A model generated the notes under the pieces. The model had not been told where the DNA came from. It worked only from the letters and a program-made list of their open reading frames with translations, and searched no databases. 64,000 nt of DNA from Flavobacterium sp. (lineage in GTDB: Bacteria; Bacteroidota; Bacteroidia; Flavobacteriales; Flavobacteriaceae): NCBI RefSeq assembly GCF_027484945.1, contig NZ_JAIXRZ010000016.1, positions 20,972 through 84,971 of the forward strand. Reading direction: 5' to 3'. Both the position numbers and the translations under genes were made by a program. Below, piece after piece: positions 35,103-44,757 of this stretch; position 1 is the first letter of the stretch, and each line of letters starts with the position of its first letter.

Positions 35103-37283
35103 ATGCCTAAAAAACCAAAAAAGCTCGGGAAAAAAAAACATAATTTTTCTGAAAAAATATTTAAAATAATCGCTAATAATCCCAATAAACCATTTAATTA
35201 CAAGCAAATAGCCGCTATTTTAGAATGTGATGATACTAAAAGTCGTAATGAAATAATTAAAGACCTAAAAATTTTAGCATCTCAAAAGTTAATTACTGAA
35301 GTTGCCCCTGGTAAATATTTAGTTGAAAGTAATAATCAAGAATATTATGAAGGAATTATCGATATGACTTCACGTAAGACCGGTTATTTTGTTTGTGATG
35401 CGTTGGATGACGATGTTTTTATTCCTTTTATGAATTTGAACCATGCTTTACATGGTGATCGGGTTAAAGTTTATATTTATAATAAACGCTCTTCCCGAAA
35501 AACAGAAGCAGAAGTAGTTGAAATTCTTGAACGTTCGAAAGTTGAATTTGTTGGGGTTATTGATATCCAAAAGAATTTTGGTTTTGTTACTACGGCTAAT
35601 GCAAAAATGTATACCGATATTTTTATACCAAAAAATAAATTGAATGATGCCCAACACGGTGATGTGGTATTAGTTCGATTGGAAGATTGGCCAAAGAAAG
35701 CAGATTCTCCTCTAGGAACGGTAGTTAAAGTCCTTGGTAAACCCGGTGAACACGATACAGAAATTCATGCAATTTTAGCTGAATACGGACTTCCTTACGA
35801 TTTTCCAATTGAAGTAGAAGCATTTGCAAATAAAATAGATACTTCAATTACTGCAAATGAAATTGCTAAGCGGAGGGATATGCGAGATATTTTAACCTTT
35901 ACTATCGATCCTAAAGATGCAAAAGACTTTGATGATGCTTTATCGTTTCAAGTTTTACCCAATGGAAATTATGAAATAGGGATTCATATTGCAGATGTAT
36001 CGCATTATGTAAAAGAAGGAACTATTTTAGATGATGAAGCATTTAAACGGGCTACTTCAGTATACTTAGTTGATCGTGTAGTACCCATGCTACCTGAAGT
36101 ACTCTCTAATTTTGCTTGTTCACTTCGTCCACATGAAGAGAAATATACGTTTTCAGCGGTTTTTGAACTAAATGATAAAGCTGAACTAGTACAGCAATGG
36201 TTTGGACGAACTGTTATATATTCAGATCAGCGTTTTTCTTATGAAGAAGCGCAATATATAATTGAAACAAAATCCGATTTAATTCCAGCAAAAATAGCTT
36301 TAACTGGTTCGGATTATTCCGTTCCAAATCCTATTGTAGAAGCTGTATTAAAATTGGATGCTTTGGCTAAAATTATGCGTCAAAAACGAATGGCAGCTGG
36401 AGCGATTTCTTTTGATAAAGTTGAAGTAAAATTTAATTTAAATGAAAACGACGAACCGATAGGTGTTTATTTTAAACAGGCGAAAGAAGCTAATTTTTTA
36501 ATTGAAGAATTCATGTTATTAGCCAATCGAAAAGTTGCTGAATTTATAGGTAAACAAAAGAAAACCTTTATTTATCGAATTCACGATGAACCAAATGAAG
36601 ATAAATTAATTGGTTTACAGTCGATTATATCAAAATTTGGCTATTCGATTAATTTTAAAACCAAACATACCATTTCAAAATCTTTGAATGACCTATTGGT
36701 TGAGGTTCAGGGTCGAAAAGAACAAAATTTAGTGGATACTTTAGCTATTCGTGCCATGAGTAAAGCGCGTTATTCTACTGAAAATATTGGCCATTATGGT
36801 TTAGCTTTCGATTACTACAGTCATTTTACTTCACCTATTCGGCGTTATCCCGATGTAATGGCGCACCGTTTATTGCAACATTATTTAGATGGAGGAAAAA
36901 GTGTAAATGAAGAGGAATTTGAAGAAAAATGTGAGCATTCTACTGATCGAGAAATTTTAGCTGCCAATGCCGAACGTGATTCTGTAAAATATATGCAGGT
37001 TAAATACATGAAAGATCATATGGATGAAGAATTTTTAGGCGTAATATCCGGGGTTACTGAATGGGGAATTTATGTTGAAATTATTGCAAATAAATGTGAA
37101 GGAATGGTTCGTATACGTGATATCAAAGAAGATTATTATGTTTTTGATGAAAAACAATATGCGTATATTGGTGAAATGTATAAAGGTTTATTACAATTAG
37201 GTGACGAGGTTTATGTTAAGGTGAAAAATGCAGATTTAGTTAAAAAACAACTCGATTTTACCTATTTACGGAAAAATGAATAA
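35103..37283 (+). CDS. rnr: Ribonuclease R
   Basis: The 726-residue 3'-5' exoribonuclease degrades structured RNA. It has an N-terminal winged-helix region, cold-shock-like domains, the RNB catalytic domain and a C-terminal S1 domain (about residues 640-720). DPKDAKDFDDA near residues 269-279 holds the metal-binding aspartates, with HIADVSHYV following. YSHFTSPIRRYPD is the conserved late RNB motif. The ATG at 35103 follows an A-rich leader. It is the first large rightward gene after the candidate origin. Confidence 0.95.
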   Translation: MPKKPKKLGKKKHNFSEKIFKIIANNPNKPFNYKQIAAILECDDTKSRNEIIKDLKILASQKLITEVAPGKYLVESNNQEYYEGIIDMTSRKTGYFVCDALDDDVFIPFMNLNHALHGDRVKVYIYNKRSSRKTEAEVVEILERSKVEFVGVIDIQKNFGFVTTANAKMYTDIFIPKNKLNDAQHGDVVLVRLEDWPKKADSPLGTVVKVLGKPGEHDTEIHAILAEYGLPYDFPIEVEAFANKIDTSITANEIAKRRDMRDILTFTIDPKDAKDFDDALSFQVLPNGNYEIGIHIADVSHYVKEGTILDDEAFKRATSVYLVDRVVPMLPEVLSNFACSLRPHEEKYTFSAVFELNDKAELVQQWFGRTVIYSDQRFSYEEAQYIIETKSDLIPAKIALTGSDYSVPNPIVEAVLKLDALAKIMRQKRMAAGAISFDKVEVKFNLNENDEPIGVYFKQAKEANFLIEEFMLLANRKVAEFIGKQKKTFIYRIHDEPNEDKLIGLQSIISKFGYSINFKTKHTISKSLNDLLVEVQGRKEQNLVDTLAIRAMSKARYSTENIGHYGLAFDYYSHFTSPIRRYPDVMAHRLLQHYLDGGKSVNEEEFEEKCEHSTDREILAANAERDSVKYMQVKYMKDHMDEEFLGVISGVTEWGIYVEIIANKCEGMVRIRDIKEDYYVFDEKQYAYIGEMYKGLLQLGDEVYVKVKNADLVKKQLDFTYLRKNE

Positions 37284-37302
37284 TTAAATTCCCTTTTATA
37301 AA

Positions 37303-37968
37303 ATGAAAAAAGTTGTTCTAATCGTTTTTTTAATTAGTACTGTTGCAATAGCTCAAATTGAAAGGAGAGTTGGTGATTTTACCAAGGTTACTGCTTTTGA
37401 TAAAATTGATGTATTGTTAATTCCTGCAAGTGAAAATAAAGTAATACTTACAGGAAGCGGCGCCGAATCTGTTGAAGTTATTTTAAAAAATAATGAATTA
37501 AAACTTCGGATGCCAATTACACAATTATTATCAGGCGATGCTGTTTCTGCTACCGTTTATTTTACGCGTCTTGAAGCTGTAGAAACAAATGAAGGTTCTT
37601 ATTTAGGTTGTGATTCAGTTGTAAAATCTACTTCCTTTGAAATAATTGCAAAAGAAGGTTCTAAAATTAGAATGAATCTTGAGGTTTATTTATTAAAAGC
37701 CCGAACAGCTAATGGATCTGTTGTAATGGTTACGGGTAAAGCTAAAAATCAGGATGTAATTTTTAATTCAGGTGGAATTTATCAAGCAGATCGATTGCTC
37801 ACTGAACAAACAATGATAACCGGAAATGCGGGAGGTGATGCCTTGATTTATGCTTCAGAATTAGTTGATGCAAAAATTAGAGCAGGGGGAACCATTTTAA
37901 TTTATGGAAATCCAAAACAGATTAATGAAAAAATAATAGCTGGAGGCACTATCCGACAAATAAAATAA
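37303..37968 (+). CDS. DUF2807 (GIN domain) secreted protein
   Basis: The 221-residue protein has a signal peptide (about residues 1-17) and then a beta-helical domain with repeated short strands, matching DUF2807. FTKVTAFDKIDVLLIPA is the usual N-terminal segment, and AGGTI-type turns recur at the C-terminus. The family is common in Bacteroidota and likely periplasmic or surface-located, with no established function. It starts 19 bases after the rnr stop and may be co-transcribed with it. Confidence 0.8.
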   Translation: MKKVVLIVFLISTVAIAQIERRVGDFTKVTAFDKIDVLLIPASENKVILTGSGAESVEVILKNNELKLRMPITQLLSGDAVSATVYFTRLEAVETNEGSYLGCDSVVKSTSFEIIAKEGSKIRMNLEVYLLKARTANGSVVMVTGKAKNQDVIFNSGGIYQADRLLTEQTMITGNAGGDALIYASELVDAKIRAGGTILIYGNPKQINEKIIAGGTIRQIK

Positions 37969-38056
37969 AAAACCTTTACTAAAGAAGTTAAGCTAATTTT
38001 TGAATTTTATAGGAACATAAATATTATTCTTTTATAATTTAAATCAGTTATAATTC

Positions 38057-38767
38057 ATGCTAAACGATATACTTGCTGCGATTCCATGGGGATTTTTATT
38101 AGCTTTTACTATTGGCCCTGTATTTTTTGTTCTTTTAGAAACCAGTATAACCAAAGGTTTTCGTGCAGCTATGGTATTTGATACCGGAGTAGTGTTTAGC
38201 GATTTTATTTTTATTCTAATTGCATATTTTAGTACAAATCAAATACTAGAAAGATTAAAAGATGATCCAGCATTGTTTGTTTTTGGTGGAATTCTAATGT
38301 TGGTTTATGGTATTGTATCTTTTATTAATGAGAAAAAAAGCTTCCAAAAACAACAAGAAGTTGAACTTGTTGAAGAGGATAATATTCAGAAAAACAATTA
38401 TTTAGGATTATTTTTTAAAGGCTTTTTTTTAAATTTCATCAATATTGGTGTCTTGGCTTTTTGGATGGGTATAATTATTGTATTTGGCCCTAAATTAAAT
38501 ATGGATACTAACCGAATTTTTATATTTATTACTTCGATTATCATTAGCTATTTTGCGGTAGATGTATTAAAAATTTTAGTAGCTAAACAATTAAAATCCC
38601 GATTAACACCGAAGAACATCTATAAAATTAAGCGTGTCATAAGTGTTATTTTAATGATTTTCGGTAGTTTTTTAATCATGCAAGGATTTTTTCCAAAAGA
38701 AAAAAAAATGATTGAGCAGCGTTTAGGAATCCGAAAACCCCATGAAAGTACTTTAAATTCTAAATAA
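38057..38767 (+). CDS. LysE family amino-acid exporter
   Basis: The 236-residue protein has about six membrane helices. It starts with the LysE signature (IPWGFLLAFTIGPVFFVLLETSITKGFRAA) in the first two helices, and a cytoplasmic loop of about 30 residues follows helix 3. LysE-type transporters export basic amino acids or related solutes; the substrate here is not predictable. It is followed by the bidirectional terminator shared with tRNA-Cys. Confidence 0.83.
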   Translation: MLNDILAAIPWGFLLAFTIGPVFFVLLETSITKGFRAAMVFDTGVVFSDFIFILIAYFSTNQILERLKDDPALFVFGGILMLVYGIVSFINEKKSFQKQQEVELVEEDNIQKNNYLGLFFKGFFLNFINIGVLAFWMGIIIVFGPKLNMDTNRIFIFITSIIISYFAVDVLKILVAKQLKSRLTPKNIYKIKRVISVILMIFGSFLIMQGFFPKEKKMIEQRLGIRKPHESTLNSK

Positions 38768-38806
38768 TATTATTTTAAATTTTCGGAACCAGTTTACAAT
38801 TTATCA

Positions 38807-38838
38807 ATAAAAAAAACCTCCCGTTTCTGAGAGGTTTT
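38807..38838 (-). terminator. Intrinsic terminator after tRNA-Cys, probably bidirectional
   Basis: A stem of eight bases (AAAACCTC with GAGGTTTT) has a loop of about ten bases. It is followed on the minus strand by a T run. The hairpin lies between the tRNA and the LysE gene and can serve both. Confidence 0.75.
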
Positions 38839-38842
38839 GCAG

Positions 38843-38913
38843 AGGCATCGCCCGGATTCGAACCGGGGTACGCGGTTTTGCAGACCGATGCCTAGCCGCT
38901 CGGCCACGACGCC
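38843..38913 (-). tRNA. tRNA-Cys (anticodon GCA)
   Basis: The 71-base sequence folds into a cloverleaf on the minus strand. The acceptor arm (GGCGTCG with CGATGCC) has one G-T pair and discriminator base T, as usual for Cys. The D-arm region is GGCCGAGCGGCTAGGC, the T-arm is CCCGGTTCGAATCCGGG, and the anticodon loop CTGCAAA reads GCA. A CCA end is not encoded. The intrinsic terminator follows at once. Confidence 0.95.
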
Positions 38914-39006
38914 TTTTTTCTGGTGAGCAAATATAAGATAAAAAAAAAACAAAAAACAAATCGCAAGCTTCAATTCACTTAAAATACCTATCGTAATGAA
39001 TTGAAT

Positions 39007-39366
39007 TTAGTTTCGGTATTCTTCCATTTCAATCGTTACTGCTTCTACATCACCACCAATGGGTGGATTTAGTTTAGCAACTGCTAATAAAATACGCGAA
39101 ACAGCTGGTATTTCACTAAAAATTCGTTGAATGATTCGATGGGCCACATGTTCAAGTAATTTTGAACGAACTGCCATTTCTTCTACCACTATTCGATTTA
39201 ATAAAACATAATCAACTGTATCCGCCAATTCATCAGATTCAGCCGATTTACGTAAGCCAGTCTTAACTTCTAAATCTACACGGTAATCACTACCAATCTT
39301 TGCCTCTTCAGATAAACAACCGTGATATGAATAGGTACGGATATTGTTTAATTTGATGGTTCCCAT
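39007..39366 (-). CDS. folB: Dihydroneopterin aldolase
   Basis: The 119-residue enzyme of folate synthesis cleaves dihydroneopterin to 6-hydroxymethyl-dihydropterin and glycolaldehyde. TIKLNNIRTYSYHGCLSEE at the start, ADTVDYVLLNRIV in the middle and LLEHVAHRII (with the pterin-binding glutamate) are typical. It lies between the tRNA and the divergent glnS gene, with a 91-base gap holding the glnS promoter. Confidence 0.9.
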   Translation of the reverse strand: MGTIKLNNIRTYSYHGCLSEEAKIGSDYRVDLEVKTGLRKSAESDELADTVDYVLLNRIVVEEMAVRSKLLEHVAHRIIQRIFSEIPAVSRILLAVAKLNPPIGGDVEAVTIEMEEYRN

Positions 39367-39430
39367 TACAAATTGCTTTAAGTTTCGGGTTTCAGGTTAC
39401 TTCCATAAACTTAAAACCAAAACCTTTTTA

Positions 39431-39438
39431 TATCTTTG
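39431..39438 (+). promoter_or_regulatory. TAnnTTTG -7 box for glnS
   Basis: TATCTTTG is 19 bases before the glnS ATG at 39458. Confidence 0.6.
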
Positions 39439-39457
39439 CTAAAATTAAGAAATTTCT

Positions 39458-41143
39458 ATGTCAACCGAGGAAAAATCACTCAATTTTATCGAACAAATCA
39501 TCGAAGAAGATTTAGCAAGTGGATTATCAAAAGATAAGCTTCGATTTCGTTTTCCACCCGAACCTAATGGTTATTTACATGTGGGTCATGCGAGTGCAAT
39601 CTGCTTAAATTTTGGATTGGGTTTAGATTATAACGCACCTGTAAATTTACGTTTTGATGATACAAATCCCTCAAAGGAAGAGCAAGAATATGTTGATGCG
39701 ATAAAACATGATGTAGAATGGTTGGGCTTTCAATGGGATCGGGAATGTTATGCTTCTGATTATTTCCAGCAACTTTATGAGTGGGCTGTTGCATTGATTC
39801 AAAAAGGGAAAGCCTATGTTGATAGTCAAACTTCTGAAGAAATGGCTAAACAAAAGGGGACACCTACACAACCGGGTACCGATTCTCCTTTTCGCAATCG
39901 ATCTATCGAGGAAAATTTAGATTTATTTACCCGAATGAAAAAGGGTGAATTTCCAAAAGGAACACATGTTTTACGTGCAAAAATTGATATGAATTCGTCC
40001 AACATGTTAATGCGTGACCCTATTATTTATAGGATTATGCATGAACATCACCATCGAACAGGAAATGATTGGTGTATTTATCCTATGTATGATTGGGCAC
40101 ACGGAGAAAGTGATTATTTAGAACAAATTTCTCACTCTCTTTGTACGCTTGAATTTTTACCCCATCGCGAGTTGTATGACTGGTTTTTGGATCAAATTTA
40201 TGACAACTCCTTAGTGCGTCCAAAACAGCGCGAGTTTGCTCGTAGAAATTTATCGCATACGGTAGTTTCTAAACGTAAATTATTGCAATTGGTTGAAGAA
40301 AAATATGTTTCGGGTTGGGATGATCCTCGCATGAGTACTATCTCTGGAATGCGTCGAAGAGGATATCCACCTATGGCGATTCGTAATTTTGCAAAAACTA
40401 TTGGCATTGCTAAACGAACCAATTTAATCGATGTTTCATTATTAGAATTTTGTGTTCGTGAAGAATTAAATAAGTCAGCTGATCGAGTGATGGCGGTTTT
40501 AAATCCAGTTAAATTGTTTATAACCAACTATCCAGAAGACCAAGAAGAGTGGTTGGATGCCGAAAACAATCCGGAGGCAGAAGCAATGACCTACCGTAAA
40601 GTACCTTTTACTAGAACATTATATATAGAACGAGAGGATTTTAAAGAAGATGCTGATAAAAAGTTTTTCCGCTTAACCTTAGGTACTGAAGTTCGATTAA
40701 AAAATGCCTATATTATTAAAGGTGAGCATGTAGTAAAAGATTCCGATGGGAATATTCTAGAAATCCATTGTACGTATGATGCCGATAGTAAATCAGGAAG
40801 CGGTTCTGAAGCTAGTATGCGTAAGGTTAAAGGTACGATTCACTGGGTATCGATTCAACATGCAATTCAAGCCGAAGTAAGGATTTATGATCGTTTATTT
40901 ACGCATGAAAATCCTGATGGCGATAAAGAAATCGATTTTAAAACCTATATCAATCCTCATTCATTACAAGTAATAACCGGCTATATGGAACCGAGTTTAA
41001 AATCGGCTAAAGTGGGTACTCAATATCAATTTCAACGGTTAGGGTATTACTGTGTAGATTCTGATTCCTCTTCTGAAAAATTAATTTTTAATAAAACTGT
41101 CGGTCTTCGAGACACCTGGGCAAAAATTGAACATAAAGAATAA
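39458..41143 (+). CDS. glnS: Glutamine--tRNA ligase
   Basis: The 561-residue class I synthetase attaches glutamine to tRNA-Gln. The HIGH-type motif (PNGYLHVGHA) is at residues 37-46 and the KMSKS-type motif (VVSKRK) near 269-274. Length and the two beta-barrel anticodon-binding domains at the C-terminus fit GlnRS and distinguish it from GluRS, which is encoded separately at 43122-44642. The presence of both argues against the transamidation route being needed for tRNA-Gln. A hairpin terminator follows. Confidence 0.95.
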   Translation: MSTEEKSLNFIEQIIEEDLASGLSKDKLRFRFPPEPNGYLHVGHASAICLNFGLGLDYNAPVNLRFDDTNPSKEEQEYVDAIKHDVEWLGFQWDRECYASDYFQQLYEWAVALIQKGKAYVDSQTSEEMAKQKGTPTQPGTDSPFRNRSIEENLDLFTRMKKGEFPKGTHVLRAKIDMNSSNMLMRDPIIYRIMHEHHHRTGNDWCIYPMYDWAHGESDYLEQISHSLCTLEFLPHRELYDWFLDQIYDNSLVRPKQREFARRNLSHTVVSKRKLLQLVEEKYVSGWDDPRMSTISGMRRRGYPPMAIRNFAKTIGIAKRTNLIDVSLLEFCVREELNKSADRVMAVLNPVKLFITNYPEDQEEWLDAENNPEAEAMTYRKVPFTRTLYIEREDFKEDADKKFFRLTLGTEVRLKNAYIIKGEHVVKDSDGNILEIHCTYDADSKSGSGSEASMRKVKGTIHWVSIQHAIQAEVRIYDRLFTHENPDGDKEIDFKTYINPHSLQVITGYMEPSLKSAKVGTQYQFQRLGYYCVDSDSSSEKLIFNKTVGLRDTWAKIEHKE

Positions 41144-41153
41144 TTTACTTAAG

Positions 41154-41181
41154 AAAGCCCTCCATTCAAGTGGGTTTTTTT
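41154..41181 (+). terminator. Intrinsic terminator downstream of glnS
   Basis: AAAGCCC pairs with GGGTTTT (one G-T pair) around an 11-base loop. A T-rich tract follows, starting 11 bases after the glnS stop. Confidence 0.65.
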
Positions 41182-41274
41182 GGGTATTAGATTTTCTTAT
41201 ACAATTTATAGAAAATATCATTATTAACTATTAAAAACAACCTAAATAAATCCTTTTTCCAGCGTTTTTAAAGA

Positions 41275-41329
41275 CAAGCAACCTAAGTGTATAGTTTTAC
41301 CATAGAAACCTCAGCAAATCGCTTTATTT
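41275..41329. repeat. Degenerate dispersed intergenic repeat, copy 1
   Basis: This 55-base element shares CAAGCAAC, TTACCAnAnAAACCT and AAATCGCTTTATTT, in this order, with an intergenic element at 51432-51484. The spacing differs by a few bases. Identity is unknown. Confidence 0.4.
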
Positions 41330-41399
41330 GGATTTTTTACTTTTAATGGTTGCTATAAAATAAAAAAAAAGAGGGAATACCTCTTTTCTTATTCTAATA

Positions 41400-42377
41400 T
41401 TATTTTGATTCAGAGGTGTCACTCGGATTGTAATCTAAAGAAGATTTATTTTCCGACCCTTTCACTTTCTTCTTTTGATTTTTTATTTGCTCCCCAATTT
41501 GATTACTTGCTGCAAAGCTTGCTACCATGTTATTTAACATATCTGTAGATGCTTGTGGAGAATTGGGTAATAAAATCAAATTACTGTTGGTGTCTGCTCC
41601 AATAGCTTGTAGTGTGTCATAATGTTGGGTTACAACAATTAGTGCAGATGCCTCTTGCGAATTGATTCCAACATTGTTTAAGACTTCAACACTTTCAACC
41701 AAACCTTTAGCGATTTCTCTTCGTTGATCTGCAATACCTTGCCCTTGTAAACGTTTGCTTTCTGCTTCTGCTTTTGCTTTTGCTACAATACGAATTCGTT
41801 GTGCTTCAGATTCAAATTCGGCAGCAACTTTCTCCCGTTCTGCCGCATTAATTCGATTCATTGCATTTTTTACTTGAATATCCGGATCAATATCGGTAAC
41901 CAATGTATTAATAATATCATAACCATATGCCATCATTGCTTCGTTTAATTCGCGTTTAACCGCAATAGCGATATCGTCTTTTCTTACAAATACATCATCT
42001 AAAATTAATTTAGGTACTTCGGCGCGAACAACATCAAACACATATGCAGTTATTTGATCGTGAGGAAATTCTAATTTATAAAACGCTTCATAAACATGCT
42101 CTTGAATTACCTTAAATTGAACAGAAACCTTCATTTTCACAAACACATTATCTTTGGTTTGTGTTTCAATAATTACATCCAATTGTTGAATACGTAAATT
42201 CACTCGACCTGCAATCCGGTCAATTACGGGTATTTTCAATTGAAGACCCGAATTACGAATACTGTGAAATTTACCGAAACGCTCAACAACAACTGATGTT
42301 TGCTGTTTTACCGTAAAAAAACCAGCCAAAAAAATAAAAAGTCCGAAGACAGAAAGAATAATGAGAATAGGATCCAT
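41400..42377 (-). CDS. SPFH/Band 7 (stomatin-like) membrane protein
   Basis: The 325-residue protein has one N-terminal membrane helix (residues 5-22), an SPFH domain (VERFGKFHSIRNSGLQLKIP and following) and a helical, coiled C-terminal region from about residue 185. Stomatin/QmcA-type proteins assemble in membrane rings and influence proteolysis or membrane organisation. The poor, charged tail at the C-terminus is typical of lineage variants. Its function in this organism is unknown. No NfeD partner gene is adjacent. Confidence 0.85.
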   Translation of the reverse strand: MDPILIILSVFGLFIFLAGFFTVKQQTSVVVERFGKFHSIRNSGLQLKIPVIDRIAGRVNLRIQQLDVIIETQTKDNVFVKMKVSVQFKVIQEHVYEAFYKLEFPHDQITAYVFDVVRAEVPKLILDDVFVRKDDIAIAVKRELNEAMMAYGYDIINTLVTDIDPDIQVKNAMNRINAAEREKVAAEFESEAQRIRIVAKAKAEAESKRLQGQGIADQRREIAKGLVESVEVLNNVGINSQEASALIVVTQHYDTLQAIGADTNSNLILLPNSPQASTDMLNNMVASFAASNQIGEQIKNQKKKVKGSENKSSLDYNPSDTSESK

Positions 42378-42443
42378 ACTATTTTTTTAAAATTAGTTAT
42401 TTATTATACGGCAATACTGTATGTTTGTTACAAAATTTTTATA

Positions 42444-43109
42444 ATGAGAACTATAGTTGTATTATTTTCCGTACTCTTTAGTGTATTTTCCACAGCACAA
42501 TACGGATACCGTGATGGTAATCGAATAGGTATTTCTGGTGGAATTTCACAATGTACTATGTTTACCTCAAGTTTTGATACCAAAGCAGGAAATGGATTTG
42601 CAGGTGGGCTATCAGTGCGCGGAAATTATTATAACAATTGGAGTATGATTTACGGTATGCAGTTTTTCAATAGTCGGTTTTCACTGGGTAAAGATGGCTT
42701 AAATACAAGAGCAACAGAATTTAGTTTACAAGGTGTTCAAATCCGTTTGTTGTTAAGTTATAATCTTGTACAAAACCATGTTTCATTAGACTTTGGTCCT
42801 GTTTTACAAGTGAATGGTAAATTAGCCGTAAACGGAGCCAATGAAAATAATCGTATTAAATATAATTCTGAAACAGCAACCGGAATTTATGCAAAAGACA
42901 TCGTAGATGTTTCCAAAATAGGGGGAGCGATGCATTTTGGACTATCAGCAGGCTCTAAAACCGTTCGATTATTGCTATTTTACCAGTACGGTTTTACGAA
43001 TTTGTTCAACGAACTTAATAAAAATGCAACGTTAACAACAAATAATAATAACGAACGATTCAAAGGAAATTTAGGAACAATAAATGGTCAAGTAGTTTTT
43101 AATTTATAA
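42444..43109 (+). CDS. Outer membrane beta-barrel protein (PorT/OMP_b-brl-like)
   Basis: The 221-residue product has a signal peptide ending near residue 18 (FSTAQ), then alternating amphipathic strands with aromatic residues, typical of a small eight-strand barrel. I take the ATG at 42444; the frame is open further upstream but reads through the promoter region of the SPFH gene. Its position does not suggest a partner. The barrel call rests on strand pattern, not a named motif. Confidence 0.65.
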   Translation: MRTIVVLFSVLFSVFSTAQYGYRDGNRIGISGGISQCTMFTSSFDTKAGNGFAGGLSVRGNYYNNWSMIYGMQFFNSRFSLGKDGLNTRATEFSLQGVQIRLLLSYNLVQNHVSLDFGPVLQVNGKLAVNGANENNRIKYNSETATGIYAKDIVDVSKIGGAMHFGLSAGSKTVRLLLFYQYGFTNLFNELNKNATLTTNNNNERFKGNLGTINGQVVFNL

Positions 43110-43121
43110 AAGGCCAATTGA

Positions 43122-44642
43122 CTAAGGGTTTATTTCTATTGTTTCTATTGCTTTTGTAATTCGTTTTCCAACTTCTTCTTTCCCTAATAGTTCAATGATA
43201 TCAAATAAATGAGGTCCTTTTAATGCGCCCACAAGACTCAAACGTAAAGGTTGCATTATTTTACCCATTCCAATTTCATGAGCTACCATCCAAGCTTTTA
43301 ATTCATTTTCAAGTAAAAGGGATTCAAAAGGTTCCACATTTGATAGTACTGTAAAGGCTTGACTTAACAAAGCGGGAGTGTCGTTTTTCCAATTTTTTAA
43401 TGCTTTCTCCTCATACAAAGCAGGAGCGATAAAGAAATAATCTGCTAAATCCCAAAAATCTGAAACAAAATGTGCTCGTTCTTTAATCATCCCAACAATG
43501 CGCTTCAAATCAAGATTGGTTTGAATTCCTTTTTCCTCAAATGATTTAGTAAATAGAGCCGCAAGATTTTCATCATTTTGCTGTTGTAAGTATTGATGAT
43601 TAAACCATTTGTTTTTTTCCGGATCAAATTTTGCCCCTGATTTATGCACTCGATTTAAATCAAATTTTTGACACAATTCCTCTAAAGAAAACAATTCTTG
43701 CTCACTTCCGTCATTCCAACCCAATAAAGCTAAAAAATTAATCACAGCCTCTGGAAAGTATCCTTTTTCTCGATAACCCGATGAAATTTCACCCGTAACG
43801 GAATCGGTCCAATTTAATGGAAATATTGGAAAACCCATTTTGTCGCCATCGCGTTTTGATAATTTGCCATTACCGATAGGTTTTAAGATTAGTGGTAAAT
43901 GGGCAAATTCGGGCGCTTCCCAGCCAAAAGCATGGTATAATAAATGGTGTAATGGGAGTGAAGGTAACCATTCCTCACCACGAATCACATGCGAAGTTTC
44001 CATCAAGTGATCATCTACAATATTTGCTAAATGGTAAGTTGGCATCCCATCGCTTTTGAATAACACTTTATCGTCTAATAAATTCGTATCAAATTTCAAA
44101 TCACCCCGAATACTATCGTGTAATTCCAAAATTTGATTCACCGGAGTTTTAAATCGAATAACATAAGCCTCCCCAGATGCAATTCGATTTTCAGTTTCTT
44201 CAACAGTTAGTACTAAAGAGGTGTCTAATTTTTCTCGGTTATGCCAATTATAAATAAAGGTCTTCCCTAGATTTTCGTGTTCTTTTCGGTGATTATCTAA
44301 AGCTTCAGCAGTATCAAACGCATAATAAGCCCAACCCGATTGAATCAATTGATCGGCATATTGCTTGTATAATGATTTTCGCTCACTTTGTCGGTAGGGA
44401 CCAAATTTTTCATTTTTACCTACCGTTTCATCGGGAGCTATTCCTAACCATTCTAAAGCTTCAAAAATATACGATTCTGCACCTGCAACAAATCGATTTT
44501 GATCGGTATCTTCTATTCGTAAGTAGAAGGTACCTTTGTGTTTTTTTGCAAACAAATAATTAAATAAAGCGGTGCGCACACCACCAATGTGAAGCGGTCC
44601 AGTCGGACTCGGAGCAAAACGCACGCGAACAGGTCGTGACAT
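43122..44642 (-). CDS. gltX: Glutamate--tRNA ligase
   Basis: The 506-residue class I synthetase charges tRNA-Glu. The HIGH region (FAPSPTGPLHIGG) is at residues 9-21 and the KLSKRDG loop is near 257-263. Length is normal for the bacterial type. A TATCTTTG box at 44665-44658 lies just before the ATG. It is convergent with the barrel gene, with 12 bases between the two stops. Confidence 0.96.
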   Translation of the reverse strand: MSRPVRVRFAPSPTGPLHIGGVRTALFNYLFAKKHKGTFYLRIEDTDQNRFVAGAESYIFEALEWLGIAPDETVGKNEKFGPYRQSERKSLYKQYADQLIQSGWAYYAFDTAEALDNHRKEHENLGKTFIYNWHNREKLDTSLVLTVEETENRIASGEAYVIRFKTPVNQILELHDSIRGDLKFDTNLLDDKVLFKSDGMPTYHLANIVDDHLMETSHVIRGEEWLPSLPLHHLLYHAFGWEAPEFAHLPLILKPIGNGKLSKRDGDKMGFPIFPLNWTDSVTGEISSGYREKGYFPEAVINFLALLGWNDGSEQELFSLEELCQKFDLNRVHKSGAKFDPEKNKWFNHQYLQQQNDENLAALFTKSFEEKGIQTNLDLKRIVGMIKERAHFVSDFWDLADYFFIAPALYEEKALKNWKNDTPALLSQAFTVLSNVEPFESLLLENELKAWMVAHEIGMGKIMQPLRLSLVGALKGPHLFDIIELLGKEEVGKRITKAIETIEINP

Positions 44643-44657
44643 AAATAAAAATTTTCA

Positions 44658-44665
44658 CAAAGATA
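44658..44665 (-). promoter_or_regulatory. TAnnTTTG -7 box for gltX
   Basis: TATCTTTG on the minus strand is 15 bases before the gltX ATG at 44642. Confidence 0.6.
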
Positions 44666-44757
44666 GTTTTGTTTTTTAAATCGCGACTTGGCAATTATTT
44701 AACTTTTGATGTTTTGTAATTTTTGTAATTTTAGCGGTTATAAACAATTTATTTACC